Shown one piece after another: positions 47,807 through 59,386 of a stretch of 64,000 bases of DNA. Numbering within the stretch: the stretch's first letter is position 1; every line of letters starts with the position of its first letter. Position numbers and translations under genes: made by a program. Source of the stretch: Cliona cf. orientalis. Its lineage: Eukaryota; Porifera; Demospongiae; Clionaida; Clionaidae. The notes under the pieces were generated by a model, which was not told where the DNA came from, ran no database searches, and saw nothing but the letters and a program-made list of their open reading frames with translations. Location of the stretch: NCBI GenBank assembly GCA_963930775.1, contig OZ005707.1, forward strand, positions 5,208,001 through 5,272,000, written 5' to 3'.

Positions 47807-50563
47807 ATGGACGTTCTGGAATCATACTTTCTGCTGTGTTTGGTGGAGTTGTATTGTTTCTTGGTGTCTTGCCACGAACATTTCAGCGTTTTGACTCGTC
47901 AAGCTGATAGTAGTGTACATAGGCGTAGGAAGATACTGAAGGTTGGGGGGGCTGAATAAATGATTGCGCGCAAATTTTTGTGACCACGCCTACTTTGTGT
48001 CAAACCACGCCCATTTTTGCACGATCGAGGCTGCTATCTCGATGAAAAACGAACTGTAGATCAAGTAGAATACATTTGGCAGCTATTGAGGCACATTTTA
48101 TTCATACTATCAGGCCAGGTAAGAAATCTGTGTTGTAACAATACTGGGCTGAGAGAACTTCCCAAGTTTTGCTAATCTGAGAACATGGACTGACACTAGC
48201 TACTAACAAGGGGGGGCGCCAGCCCCTGGAGCCTCCTCGTTTCCTACGCCACTGGTGTACCAGTCTGTGGCTCTACCCCAGGTAATCTCAGGAACGCCTT
48301 CCTCTCAAACTGTACTCAACTAAATTTGAGTGAATCTACTTGTAACCATGCGTGGGATGGATTCTCGAGAGCCTTTTCTCATAAAGAACCTAATAAGGTC
48401 AAGAATGGGTGAGTGATTTTGTAAACTAATGCAAGAATTGCGACCACACCCCCTCAAATTCACCCTCCCAGCTTTTCAAAGTTGGAGAGGAGGCTAAAGG
48501 AATATCATTTAGAACGATACCTTTTAATATGGAAACTGATGCAAAAATCAGCCGCCAATCTTCTCTCTTAAACACAGCGATTACGTCGACTACTTTAATT
48601 TACTACCCATTGAAGTGCAACCGAACCAGAACCTCTTCTGGTCTGGTGTGATTGACCTGGTGGCAGTGATCAGCTGCAGGTGCCCCACCGGTGCAGACGT
48701 GGTCTCCTCTGCCAACACTCCATCCTCAGCGATTATTGACAACATAGGACTGATAAATTGGTGTGGCACGTCCAATGTTACATCGAAAGGTGAGCGCGTG
48801 ACTATCATAATATTTTATTTGAGGGTATCTTTTTGAGATAATATTGTTATGGCGTCCAACCGAACATGCCTGATAATTTTTATTATTAAATTTTACTTAG
48901 ATGGAATTGACTATTCAAATGGCTGTCCATGTGGAGTGACTGAAGCTTTCTGGGCTCAATTCTCAATACAGTTTGCGTCAGTAGCCAGTGGTACTGTGTT
49001 CTATTTGGGTAATGGAGAGAGAGAAGGCGGTGTCCTTCGACCGGACTCAAACTTTGCACAGTACGAGCTTCCGCAGTTGAGTCCACCGCGAGTGAGTGGA
49101 GTTGTGGTCATGGTGATACACAGGAAGGAGAAAGGTACATTAATTATATAGGCACAATTAATAATAATATTATGGTAGCGGTTGATAATTAAATATTTTC
49201 GCTCGCTCACTCCTTTCTGCTGCATAATGATAGTATGCATGTGTGGTTGACGACCTTTACCTACATAATTGTGTGCGCATGCAGAGCATGCATGAGCAGA
49301 AAGCAAGCTAGGGCATGTGCACATCTTGGCTGATCATGTGACTTTGTCAATCAGCTATATAGCTAGAGAAATTCGTTAGTTGTCTTGTAGCTTCATCCCC
49401 AGGCCCTTTGAGGGGGAGGAAGAGAAAGGGCTTGGTACACACTGTTTGCACATGCTCCATTACCCTAAGAATCTTGGGGGATCGGATATTGTACACTTCA
49501 ATCTAAATCTGCCCCATCGTCCTTTTGAAGTAGCTCACTTTAGTCATTGCTGGGGTCATAGCCCATCATGTTAGTGGGCTGTCTATTGTAACGCTCCAAG
49601 TCCAGGGATGCTGAGAAAGGTAAGTTGTTTTTAGCTCAGATCAAATGGCTTCCAGTCACCTCCCACTCGTACGCACGTACGCACAGACTGACAAATGTAA
49701 CCTTAGTGTAATGATATAGGTAGCCTCGTACCCAGGCTCAGACTCTCCCCTTCGGGTACGAGGCTATACATTAAGGTGATAGCAAAAACTATTAATCTTG
49801 CAAGCACCAATTTGTACACAGATATGGTAAAGGATCGATAGTTTAAACTATCAAGTATATAAACGGATAATATTGGGAAGTTTTGTGAAGGAAACATTAT
49901 AGTGTGGTCACCTTAAGGTGCGCTGAATTTGTGCTGATATCATGAAAATTGATGTGCAACATCATAGGAGAATCGTGTGGAAGTGGTCAGACATTGGCAG
50001 ATCTGAGGCACAGAGTCACTGAGCAGAAACTTAAATACAACTATTATGATGTGTTTGGTGATCCAACGAACCGATCGCAGTGGAAGGGTCTCTCAAGCTG
50101 TGCTTCTAGAATCATCACCTCTGAGCAGCATGGAACTACGCCTGAACTGAATGAGTGTTTCTTGGCTGAAAAAGAAGGTGCTATTCTTTTATCATTATAA
50201 TATAATTATTATACACACAATTTTTATACTTTCCCAGGTACAGCTGTTCCAATTGGCTCAATTGTGGGAGGTGTGTTGGGTGGAATTGGTGCTCTTGCAG
50301 CTGTTATCATTGTACTGTTGATTTTTCTGCTTTTACTAAGGCACAAGTGTCCCATAAACCGATTTTTATTGAATAACATTATTAGTAATAAAGGATTTGT
50401 TTCTACTGTAACTTGTCTGATGAGAGAGACTCGGAGTGAAATCCACTCATTGCGCATGCGTATAATATGCCGCCTGGGGGCGGGCCCCCGTGGGTTGTTA
50501 TCATACATACGTAGAGGGGTGTGTCGATTTGCTGGGAGATCCCCTTTTTCAGTTCCAGCATAG
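47807..50563 (+). pseudogene. ADP-ribosyl cyclase gene A, likely inactivated
   Basis: Exons: 47807-48408 (interrupted), 48578-48789, 48901-49134, 49968-50177, 50238-50563. Reads as a CD38/BST1-family enzyme like gene B: signal peptide, NLFWSGVIDLV, INWCG, AFWAQFSIQFA, YELPQLSPPRV and a KLKYNYYDVFGD segment. Two defects set it apart from B. A 337-bp hAT-like MITE sits in coding exon 1 just before the first conserved Cys and brings in stops. A 10-base deletion after FVSTVT shifts the cytoplasmic tail into a new frame of about 35 residues that stops inside another insertion. Without the element and its 5-base duplication, exon 1 is 260 bases, exactly as in B. A shortened product could still be made if the element were spliced out, but I found no in-frame splice pair. 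Confidence 0.8.
47919..48255. mobile_element. hAT-like MITE in coding exon 1 of cyclase A
   Basis: Ends (A)TAGGCGTAGGAAG and TTTCCTACGCCACTGG are inverted; TGTAC flanks both sides. The empty site is in gene B at about 60567, where TAGTATACCAGTCTG is continuous. Same family as 28760-29083, sharing GACCACGCC and CTTTGTGTCAAACCACGCCC. Confidence 0.88.
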
Positions 50564-50684
50564 ATAATATTATCATAGTACGGACTTCCGTACTATGTCA
50601 TCTATGATTATATATCCCCTAGGGGAATATATAATCTATGAGACTACGTAGTCTATATATCTATGGTTCCCCCCCTCGGCCAGC
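50560..50684. mobile_element. Insertion made of three short palindromes, CCAGC duplication
   Basis: About 120 bases between genes A and C that are absent between B and D (63568-63580). It contains CATAGTACGGACTTCCGTAC..., an AT-rich palindrome around CCCCTAGGGG and AGACTACGTAGTCT. CCAGC flanks both sides. Outer ends CATAGATA / TATCTATG are also inverted. It supplies the stop codon of gene A. Confidence 0.75.
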
Positions 50685-50692
50685 TAGCCGCT

Positions 50693-53600
50693 ATGGGCGT
50701 ATCGAGAGTGTGTCTTGTGCTACTACTGGTTGGGCTGTCGCTCTGCTCGCCAGCTTTCTCCTACAGTCATCATCTGTGGAAGCGCCAGAATGGTGCCACG
50801 TGTGATCCTACTCCAGCCAACCTTCGACAATCCTTTGAAACAAATTGCACTGGGCTGAAGGTGGATAGCGCCACCTGCGATCGAGCTTGGATGGCTTTCA
50901 CTGCGGCGTTTGCACGCCGAAACCCGACTACAGTTATGGCCAGGTTAGTTTCAGGGGCTGCATGGGTGAAATTGGTGGCTAGCCACATAATAATAGCAGA
51001 GAACCCCACTCTTGCGTTGCTTGCATAGTTCCGAGTACTAAACTGCAGTACAGTTTTTTTTTTTGTTTTTTTTTTGTATTTTGTATAATTCTGCATAAAT
51101 GCATGGATACATAAATAGCAACAATGCTAACTTGTAATGTACCCAGAATTATAGTAACTAAACATAGGTGATATAGTTATGTATGATTAAATAATTACGT
51201 GTAGTTAATTACGAATGAAGTATAATGATAGTATGCAGACACAAGTCAGACATTACTTACTGACAATGAATGCTTAAAAGTATTTAATGTGGTACATGAC
51301 TGTACAGCTGAGGGGAGTTGGTTCCACAGTGTGATGGTATGTGGGAAGAAGGAGTACTGATGTGCATTTGTGTGTACAGCTGGTCTTTGATTTAGCATGA
51401 GTGCAGAAGAGTTTCTCAGCTCTCTTTGCAATGGTCTTCTTTCAACACGAGCAGAAGGGATTGAGATATGTCCATTGAAAATTTGGTACAGAATGGACAG
51501 CTTCAGACAGTGCCTACGCTCTTCCAGGGTGGGTACATTGCAAATGTTTATAAGGGTGTCATAGCTGGCTTTCCAATTCCTAGTGGAGGCTTTAAGGGTT
51601 CAGTATCACAAAATGTGACCTGCTACAAGAAAAGGGACCGTTCATGGTAGACCAATTTTATCAGGCATAATGGCTAGTTAGCTTCCTACAGATGTAGTAG
51701 TGAGTATACTTGTATCAGTGTATAGACACCAACATAGGGCAAAGAAGGAAAGCACTTAGACTGTGTTTAATGCACAAACTTGTTGAACCTGAAGCCCCTG
51801 AAATTGTACCTCTAAATCCACGGACCTGCCTGTACAATACCCACTATAACCACTCGAAACAGCTAGGCAGCCTAAATGGTCATACCCTGCAATACTTGAA
51901 CTCTTTTTTTTCCAAGCACAATTAAGTTATGGAATAATTTAAGTAGTAATGTCATCTCTTTACCCTTTCCCACCTTCAAACATCATATCTATAATTTATT
52001 ACCCAGTAGTTAATTATCATTTATACCTATATGACCACTTGCCCAGTAGCTGCACGCATAATGGTTCATATGGTAAAAGGTCGTCAATATAGTGCGTACA
52101 CACATTGATACTGGCGCGTCAATCAAAGAGATGGAGTCTGAGAGTCGACCGCGGCCGACTCTCGACCTCGACACTGACAATTTTCAATCACAGGAGACGA
52201 ACTCGACAGCTTTTGAACATCAGGTTAGTCGCGGCATGGCACACAGCCGTGCGTGCTATATATAGCACAAGGCTAGCTTTATTTATCCACGGGATTACGT
52301 CAGCCAAGAGAACGCGTGAAGTTCGGCCGGCGGTACTTCGCAGAGAAAGTAGCGCTCAGCTTATAATGTATTCGCAGGGTACATGCGTCAGATACTCTAC
52401 ATATATACCGATTTTCAAGTCTCAGAAAGGCTCCACGGAGGCCCTGAGTTTTCTGGTAATTACCTCATAGATTACCTCATCATTACCTAATAACCGCAGA
52501 AAAGTAAATTGCTACTGGGCAAGTAAATATTATAATTTCTTATCTAAGGATGTACATACCATTTATTAGCACAATATTGTTGCTATTTTTGTCCATCCTT
52601 GCATTTAGTCACGCAGAATGATATAGTTACACACTAAGTAGAAAAAAAAAAAGAATTTAAAGTAAAGTAATGTTTGAGAATCTGGGAAAACATTCACGAC
52701 AAATAATTGATATGAGCATGCAGAATGGGTCTTAACTAGAAGTTTCTAGGAAGCGGAATTTTGATTCACACCTTAGAATTAAAGTTACGGCCCTTTAAAG
52801 TTTTCCCATATGTTTGTATAGGGAAGCCATACGGTTGCAATGTTTTCCGCCCACGCGCTACGTGAAAAACGGGGAATACCCGTGGTGTGCGTTATTTAGA
52901 AATTTTCTCAAAATTGGAGTATAGGCTGTTTGCTTGCTTTGTATGGCTCTACTGAGCATCCTAGGTGTATTATGTGGTTTTCTGGAGAATTTTTTTTTTC
53001 TGCTTAGTGTGCACGCTAGCTTGTTATACACTAAGTAGAAAAAAAAAAGAATTTAATGTAATTAAATAATATTTGAGACTCTGGGAACCCATTCACGACA
53101 AACTATTGATATGAGCACGCAGAATGGATCGCACCTGGAAATTTCTTGGAAGCGGAATTTTGATTCACACCTTAGAATTAAAGATATCACACTTTAAGTG
53201 TTTCCCCATATGCTTGTATAGGGAAGCCATGCGTTTGCAATGTTTTCCGCCCACGCGCTACGTGAGGGGCGGGGCCACGCGCGCACATAAACGTGACGAC
53301 CTTTACCCAATTTCATCAAAATTGAAGTATAGGCTGCCTGCTTGCATTGTATGGCTATACCATGCTTCCAGCTCGACTATATATATGGAGGTTTCCGGAC
53401 ATTTTTTTTCTGCTTAGTGTGTGGTCTTCTTGTTACACACTAAGTAGAAAAAAAGAAAGAATGTAATTAATTAAACAATGTTTGAGACTCTGGGAAGCAA
53501 TTCATGACAAACTTCACATGAGCACGCAGAATGGGTCACACCTGGAAAATTCTTGGAAGCGGAATTTTGATTCACACCTTAGAATTAAAGTTACGCCCCT

Positions 53601-55967
53601 TTGAAGTATCCCCATATGTTTGTATAGGAAGCCATGCATTTGCAATGTTTGCCCATAAAAAAAATTACGGGCGCGCGGGGTACGTTGACGACCCTTTACC
53701 AAACATTGTATATATGGATATTTGGATGCCTGCTTGCATTGTATGGCTCTACTGTGCATCCAGCTCGATTATGTGGTGGTTTTCGGACCATCTTTTTTTC
53801 TGCTTAGTGTGTGGTCCCCTTGTTATACACCAAGTAGAAAAAAAAAAGCAAATTTAAATAAATAATCTAATTCATGGGGGATTTGGGAGCACTTGGGGGG
53901 ATGATTTTTACATGGGCACGCAGAATGGGTTGAAACTAGAGATTTGATCCTGGGGAATTTTGATTAACGTGACGACCATTACCCACTTTACTCAAAATTG
54001 ATGTATAGGCTGCCTGCTTCATTGTATGGCTCTACTATGCATCCAGATCGATTATTATGGTGGTGTTTGGACAATTTTTTTTCTGCTTAGAAAAAAAAAA
54101 AAAAAAAATAGAGTGGATACACCTACAGTACATTAATAATATTATACAATGTATACACACTCACAGCTGGTCATATTAATTTTAATGATGTGGATCAGAG
54201 TGATTGAGAGGCCAGAGAGTTAAAAGAATTATTAATCAAAGTGCTGCGCTAGGGCAAGCGATTGAGTATCAAATCTACATAACTCCTACGTGTTCAGAGC
54301 TTACATGCATGGTCTTCTATAACTTTAGTCACAGTAGTGATATATATTATATAGGTATTCACAACAGTATACATTTACTGAATTCTCCTAGATGTAGTGT
54401 ATAAGCATGCCTGTCATGCTGCACATACCTAGTACTAGCACATGCATGTGTATATATGAAACATGAATAAACGCTAGTAGCTATTGCAACCACTGTGATG
54501 TTATTCAGACAAAGCGTAACAGTTTAATACTGCCGTACTATACTGTATGTACTCAGCTATAATAATATACATGTGTACTCTATAGCTCCCCAGGCTAATT
54601 CAAGTATACAGCCTTGATAATAATAATTGTATATTTTGGTATTGTTGTCAATGTATACCTTTCTGGTGCAATTGGCAGTGACTATGATGGCTATTTTGAA
54701 GTTCTACCAATAGTAGTTGGGCGTAGTCAAAGCCTGTTCTGGTCTGGTGTCCTGGAGCTGGTGGGAATGGTCAGCTGCATGTGCTCCAGTGGGGCAAATG
54801 TGGTCTCATCTGCAAACACACCATCCTCGGCAATATTCAACGGCATTGGGAACATAAACTGGTGTGGTACAACTGATCCTTCATCAAATGGTGAGTCTCA
54901 GAATGATATTATACTTAAAATAGACCAGAGTTTCAAGCTTGGTGCAGCAGCTCAAACTAGGTGCATTAACAATTTACGATAATATAGCTCTACATACTCT
55001 CATAAATAATATTTGGCATGGCCAGGCCCACTTTCGTAGCTGTTTATACAAGAAGTTGTAACTTGTAATGGGACTGGCTCATCAATCCTAAATGGGTAAT
55101 ATCACCTCTCTAAATGAATAGAGACTATTGGCGGGATCTAGAGAGGTACGTACCAACAGTGGATGGGGATGAGAAACGTCAGTATACACCAGCTAGGGAT
55201 TCTAATGCTTTTATAAGCAGTGTTCTCAATGCAATGTTAACCTTTTCACTATGTCGATTGATATCAGTGTAAAAACAGTTATTATTCACGGTACACTATT
55301 TACTTCTGCAGATGGTATCGATACCACTAATCAATGCCCTTGCAGTGTGACTACCGCCTTCTGGGCCAGCTTCTCCATTAATTTTGCACTGTCAGCTCAA
55401 GGGACTGCTTTCTTCTTGGGATATGGAGAGAAAGAAAACGGTGCTTTTCAGACATCTTCGTTCTTTTCTCAGCATGAGCTACCAAATTTGAGCCCTCCAC
55501 GTGTGACAGAGGTCGTCGTCATGGTGGTTACAAACGGGACAGGAGAATCATGTGGAAAAGGCACCTTGGTGACACTCCAGGAGAGAATATTGGATAGAAA
55601 CTTGAAGTTTAGCTGCTATGACATCTTCGGAAATCCAACAGTAACTTCCCAAGTGGCTGCGCTGTCTGTTTGTGCTTCCAAAATTATCACAGCCAAGCAG
55701 AATGGTACGGTTTAAGATCAACCAAGGTCTCACCATGCAAATATCTATTGATTTACAAACAGGTATCATACCAGCTCCGGATAATTGCTTTGCTATGAGA
55801 ATTACGAGTGGAGTAGGTTAGTGTATAATAAAGTCTAGCTTCCCAATGAAATTATTATTAGCAATGAAATTATCGATTTTTTTACAGGTGTAGCTGTGCC
55901 TCAAATATTTGCCCTGATTGGTAGCCTGCTGTTGGTGGTTGCCACTCTGCTTGTGATCAACAACTGA
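50693..55967 (+). CDS. ADP-ribosyl cyclase gene C, hydrophobic C-terminal tail (GPI-like)
   Basis: Exons 50693-50943, 54679-54890, 55312-55704, 55763-55816 and 55888-55967 join in phase into 329 residues. Signal peptide (VSRVCLVLLLVGLSL), then CDPTPANLRQSFETNC and CDRAWMAFTAAF (human CD38 CQSVWDAFKGAF), SLFWSGVLELV, INWCG, AFWASFSINFA, QHELPNLSPPRV and GESCGKG...NLKFSCYDIFG. The two Trp and the C-terminal Glu of the CD38 active site are present; the position of Glu146 is not acidic. The protein ends FALIGSLLLVVATLLVINN, a hydrophobic end with no cytoplasmic tail, as in GPI-anchored BST1. Exons 3 and 4 of genes A/B are one exon here. Such enzymes convert NAD+ to cyclic ADP-ribose and ADP-ribose. 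The 3.7-kb first intron is packed with LINE remnants and a tandem repeat. Confidence 0.85.
51053..51597 (-). mobile_element. 5'-truncated LINE insertion (CR1/L2-like ORF2 end)
   Basis: On the minus strand an open stretch from 51595 to 51246 encodes the C-terminus of a non-LTR retrotransposon ORF2: WKASYDTLINICNVPTLEER, then SILYQIFNGHISIP, then YSFFPHTITLWNQLP, a pattern typical of CR1/L2/Jockey-type ends. An A-rich tail (poly-T on the plus strand) ends at about 51053. Gene D has the empty site: CGGCAGTACATAATTATTTCAGTATCACAAAATG, broken in gene C between CAGTACAG and TTCAGTATCAC. So it inserted after the cassette duplication or was lost from D. Confidence 0.85.
51675..52015 (+). mobile_element. 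Second LINE ORF2 3' remnant, opposite orientation
   Basis: Encodes RRKALRLCLMHKLVEPEAP and, after a frame change near a poly-T, STIKLWNNLSSNVISLPFP and TFKHHIYNLLP before a stop. This is another divergent LINE ORF2 end, older than the previous one. Confidence 0.7.
52630..54090. repeat. Four tandem ~400-bp units, each with inverted ends
   Basis: Units start near 52630, 53027, 53436 and 53826 with (C)ACACTAAGTAGAAAAAAA and end with TTTTTTTTCTGCTTAGTGTG, the complement of the start. They share CACGCAGAATGG, GGAAGCGGAATTTTGATTCA and GTATGGCTCTAC blocks. Short spacers of about 10-18 bases (ending TGTTAYAC) lie between units. The last is shortened. Reading frames inside them are not genes. Confidence 0.88.
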
Positions 55968-56572
55968 TAGTAATTATCACTTTTTCTAGGTGTGCAGGGA
56001 TGTTTTCTATTTTGCTGAAATAGGCTCACTAGTATATTAATGTATAGAGTCCCTGGCAAGTGTAATTAACTATAGACTCAAGTAGTGGCTGATCATGAAT
56101 TGTATGCATTATGTATACCTTAGATGATTTCCACCAAGCTCTAGAGCAGGTGGTATTATTAACCCTCGGCGCATGCGTCACGCGCATGTGTCACGCGCTA
56201 AGTTTCCTCAGTGCATGCGCAGTAGTAGCGAGTCCAAAGGATAACCCGCAAAAATGCGTCACTAGCTTGTTTTCACGCGTTATACTGGATCTAAATACTG
56301 GATCTAAATGCGGCACCATAAAGTGACATTACAAATTTTCACGCCCACAAGCCAATTCTCGACCGTTTTCCATGCTTCGCACGTCAATCTTTTGCTGTAC
56401 TTTCTGGATTTGATAGTAAGAAACATCAATACATAATTATTTTTCTGGCATTTATTTCCGCGGTTTCTGCCTAGGTTTGTGAGTAGCTATTCATTACCTC
56501 CAAAACTTTTAGTGGTCCTTACTGTGACATAATTATAGGTTTTTTCTAGTGCTGATTTCAATAATATGCATC
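55968..56572. other. Downstream of cyclase C
   Basis: Holds one arm of the 32954 hairpin sequence (56112-56140) and a CpG-rich block with several GCGCATGCG-like sites (56165-56225). No gene seen. Confidence 0.4.
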
Positions 56573-57722
56573 ATTGGGCTGATGGCACATTTAGGGAGTA
56601 CTGAAATGACGTCATCATAATAATAATATTATATGTGTAATATTATTAATATGTATGTATATGTATATATCACTATGTACATGTATATGTAGTGCACAGG
56701 CAGTGATACTAAGACAGTGGGACAGTATGACAGTGAGACACTAAGACAGTTTGACAGTATAAGACAGTGAGACAATAAGACAGAGGGACAGTATGACAGT
56801 GGGACACTAAGACAGTGTGACAGTAAGACAGTGGGACACTAAGACAGTGTGACAGTAAGACAGTGCATGGGACAGTAGCTATGACAGTGAGACACTAAGA
56901 CAGTGGGACAGTAGGGCTATTACAATGACAGCCTGTGGGACAGCATGTCATGCTGTCCAACTGTCTTATGCATAGCTACTGTCCCGGTCTTAGCTACTGT
57001 CTCACTGTCATACTGTCCCACTATCTTAGTGTCCCACTGTCTTAGTGTCCCATGCACTGTCTTACTCAGGGGCGGCTGAGGGTAGGTCAGTTTGGGGGGG
57101 CAGTCAGGCACCCATAAGTTTTATAATAAATGTCATATATTTAGTACAGTTCAGTATACAGAGCTTGTAGTTAGCTAGTTAGGTCCACCTTCACGGCTAT
57201 TACTTTTGGTTCAACGAACTTGAATAGACGATAGTAGGTGAGTTTCCAGAAATACAGTGTACATGCTTCAAAATAATAATGTAGGTCTAACTATAGCCAT
57301 CCAGTTTGGGGGGGCAAGGCCCACTGATCTTAACTTTAGGGGAGCGACTGCCCCCCTGCCCCCCCCCCCCCCCCGTTCCGCCTCCCCTGTTACTGTCCCA
57401 CTGTCTTAGTGTCCCACTATCATACACTCATACTGTCCCACTGTCTTACTGTCGTACTGTCATACTGTCCCACTGTCTTAGTGTCCCACTGTCTTACTGT
57501 CGCACTGTACATGTCATACTGTCCCTCTGTCTTATTGTCCCACTGTCTTACTGTCAAACTGTCTTAGTGTCTCACTGTCATACTGTCCCATTGTCTTAGT
57601 ATCACTGCCTGTGCACTACATATACATGTACATACATATTAATATTATACATAATATATTATTATGATGACGTCATTAAATTTTCAGTACTCCCCTAAAA
57701 TTAATGTGCCATCAGCCAATTT
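56573..57722. mobile_element. Foldback element with inverted GACAGT arrays
   Basis: Outer arms (GGCTGATGGCACAT, GAGTACTGAAA, TGACGTCATCATAATAAT) at 56573-56640 recur inverted at 57650-57722. Inside them, tandem GACAGT(GG)/GACAGTATGA repeats run from 56697 to about 56935 and their complement (ACTGTCCCACTGTCTTAGTG) from 56947 to 57060 and 57390 to 57605. The centre is at about 56946 (GACAGCATGTCATGCTGTC). The element is interrupted by the insertion at 57067-57389. Confidence 0.85.
57067..57389. mobile_element. hAT-like MITE inside the foldback element, TTACT duplication
   Basis: Ends CAGGGGCGG and CCGCCTCCCCTG, with TTACT on both sides, splitting the GACAGT array. The interior has GGGGGGGC runs and no coding frame. 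Confidence 0.8.
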
Positions 57723-58030
57723 TGGTATTGTGGAAAGAAACTCACTCTGCTGGGCTCTAAAGATAATTAATATAGCTACAGAGGCCTCAAGTTCAGCAGT
57801 AACCTAAAGCAGTATTGAAGTCCCACTATCATGCTATTTGCAAGTGCTATCCAACAGTATTTGTAACGCAATCGTAAATAAAACCATTGCAAGGCAATAT
57901 GGCATACCCATCCAAATCACTTTCTCCATATAAACTTAAGGTACCATTAAATTGCGTGGGCGTGAGGTGGGGATATGACACCTAAACCACATCAAAGTCA
58001 TTAGTGAGGTGCATGTTGTGTAACCACGCC
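57723..58030. other. Spacer
   Basis: AT-rich; nothing recognised. Confidence 0.4.
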
Positions 58031-58615
58031 CTTTTAATTGCACAGGTCTCAGGGGTGTGGCTGCTAGAGCCGGAAGTGTTCATTTAATATCCTCCATGGA
58101 CCGGAAGCCGAGCCGGAAGGGAGGGGCCAGGCCACGCCCAAAACAGCCCCACCCTGTTCCCCAAGGACCACCATTCTCAATCAAGTGCCTACTAACCACC
58201 GGATGTCCACCGGAAGCCCACAATCAATCCCAATTTAAACACACAGCTTCCTCAAGGCCAAAACACACACAAACACTTGGAGGCCGTTCTGCCACACCGC
58301 CCACGCAAGAGCTCACCTCATTTCCTGTGTGGGCGGAGTAACAACACGTCATCGCAACCACATCCGCTTCAAACCATCGTCAGCTTCCGTCCAGCCGTAC
58401 AGGCCCCTCGATCGCACCGCCGTACAGTGCCTCATTAACAGACATGGCCTCACCTTTGACCTCCTGCCACGCCCCCAAAGCCTCCTAGACGGGTTCAAAG
58501 GTCACCACCGCATCCGGGACACGCCCACCTATCGCCGCAGCCAAGTCCCCGGCCCCGATGTCCAAGCACCGGCCTGTGAAGCCACGCCCAATCGGAAGCA
58601 ATAAAACCTGCATTA
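58030..58615 (+). other. GC-rich coding-like segment, unidentified
   Basis: This block is clearly richer in GC than its surroundings and has two overlapping open frames (58057-58341 and 58329-58604). The second runs KPSSASVQPYRPLDRTAVQC and stops at a TAA that overlaps an AATAAA signal. CCGGAAG occurs repeatedly. I recognise no domain. It could be an exon pair, a GC-rich element or chance openness in GC-rich DNA. Confidence 0.25.
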
Positions 58616-58677
58616 ACGCACACGCACACACTCCACACAGTGCCAGGAACACGCCCACATGCTTAATTAGGCCTAAT

Positions 58678-58681
<4 letters not shown>

Positions 58682-58708
<27 letters not shown>

Positions 58709-58950
58709 AAGTCGTTGCGGTTAATAGTTAAGAAAGAATGCTTTGATCTTGCTTTGAAGTGGGCAATTACCGGTGTTTTCTTCAGGGGCCACTTCCGGTC
58801 GCTAATTACACGCGCATAATCATCCCTGGCCGATTCTAGACACGCCCACCTTCGACCAAAAGCACTCGTATGGGCTCTTCGGCCACGCCCCTTCACGATT
58901 CGCTAATTAAATTAGCCAATCCTGACGCTCACGCCCACGCACTTTGATGC
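58682..58950 (-). mobile_element. Possible retroposed sequence with poly-A tail
   Basis: A 27-base poly-T at 58682-58708 reads as poly-A on the minus strand at the end of a GC-rich unit that begins near 58950. No family identified. Confidence 0.3.
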
Positions 58951-59386
58951 TACCTTAAGGGGGTCTCCCCGTCAGGAGGATTTGCAGACGTTTTTTTCTC
59001 CAATACCATAGAGGATATGCAAGGGAAAAATATACCATTGTAATCCTCTCAATGAGTTCTTTCTAAAGAACACCTTTTCAAAACAAGTGGGGTAAATTTT
59101 TATTTTCAGATTTTTTCCTGTACACCCCATACATAAATGAAAACTCAATGTCATATCAAAGTACTTGGAAAAATAGACATTTTGGTGCAAGTTTCACGTC
59201 CGTAGGGGGTGTAGAAGCCGAGATATTGATGTCCTAGAAATGAATTTTTTACGATTTTTTTGACAATTTTTTGGCGTTCTAGAAGAAGAAGGCAGAGGAA
59301 TAAGTTGAAGAAACCAGGTGTTGCTGAGCCTGGCCCGATTTTGCCACCCAGGGATGGTTCAGTCTTAGCCTCGTACCCAGGCCGGT

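Noticed and set aside
52105-52470. Possible exon starting MESESRPRPTLDLD with a GTTAGT donor
   Set aside because: The frame meets a stop before the donor when read base by base.
53124-53857. Frames MDRTWKFLGSG / MGHTWKILGSG in the tandem array
   Set aside because: Parallel frames in tandem repeat units of noncoding character; length and ends drift between units.
57306-57599. Frame of Ser/Leu/Cys repeats (SHCLSVPLSY)
   Set aside because: Translation of the ACTGTCCC minisatellite in the foldback element.
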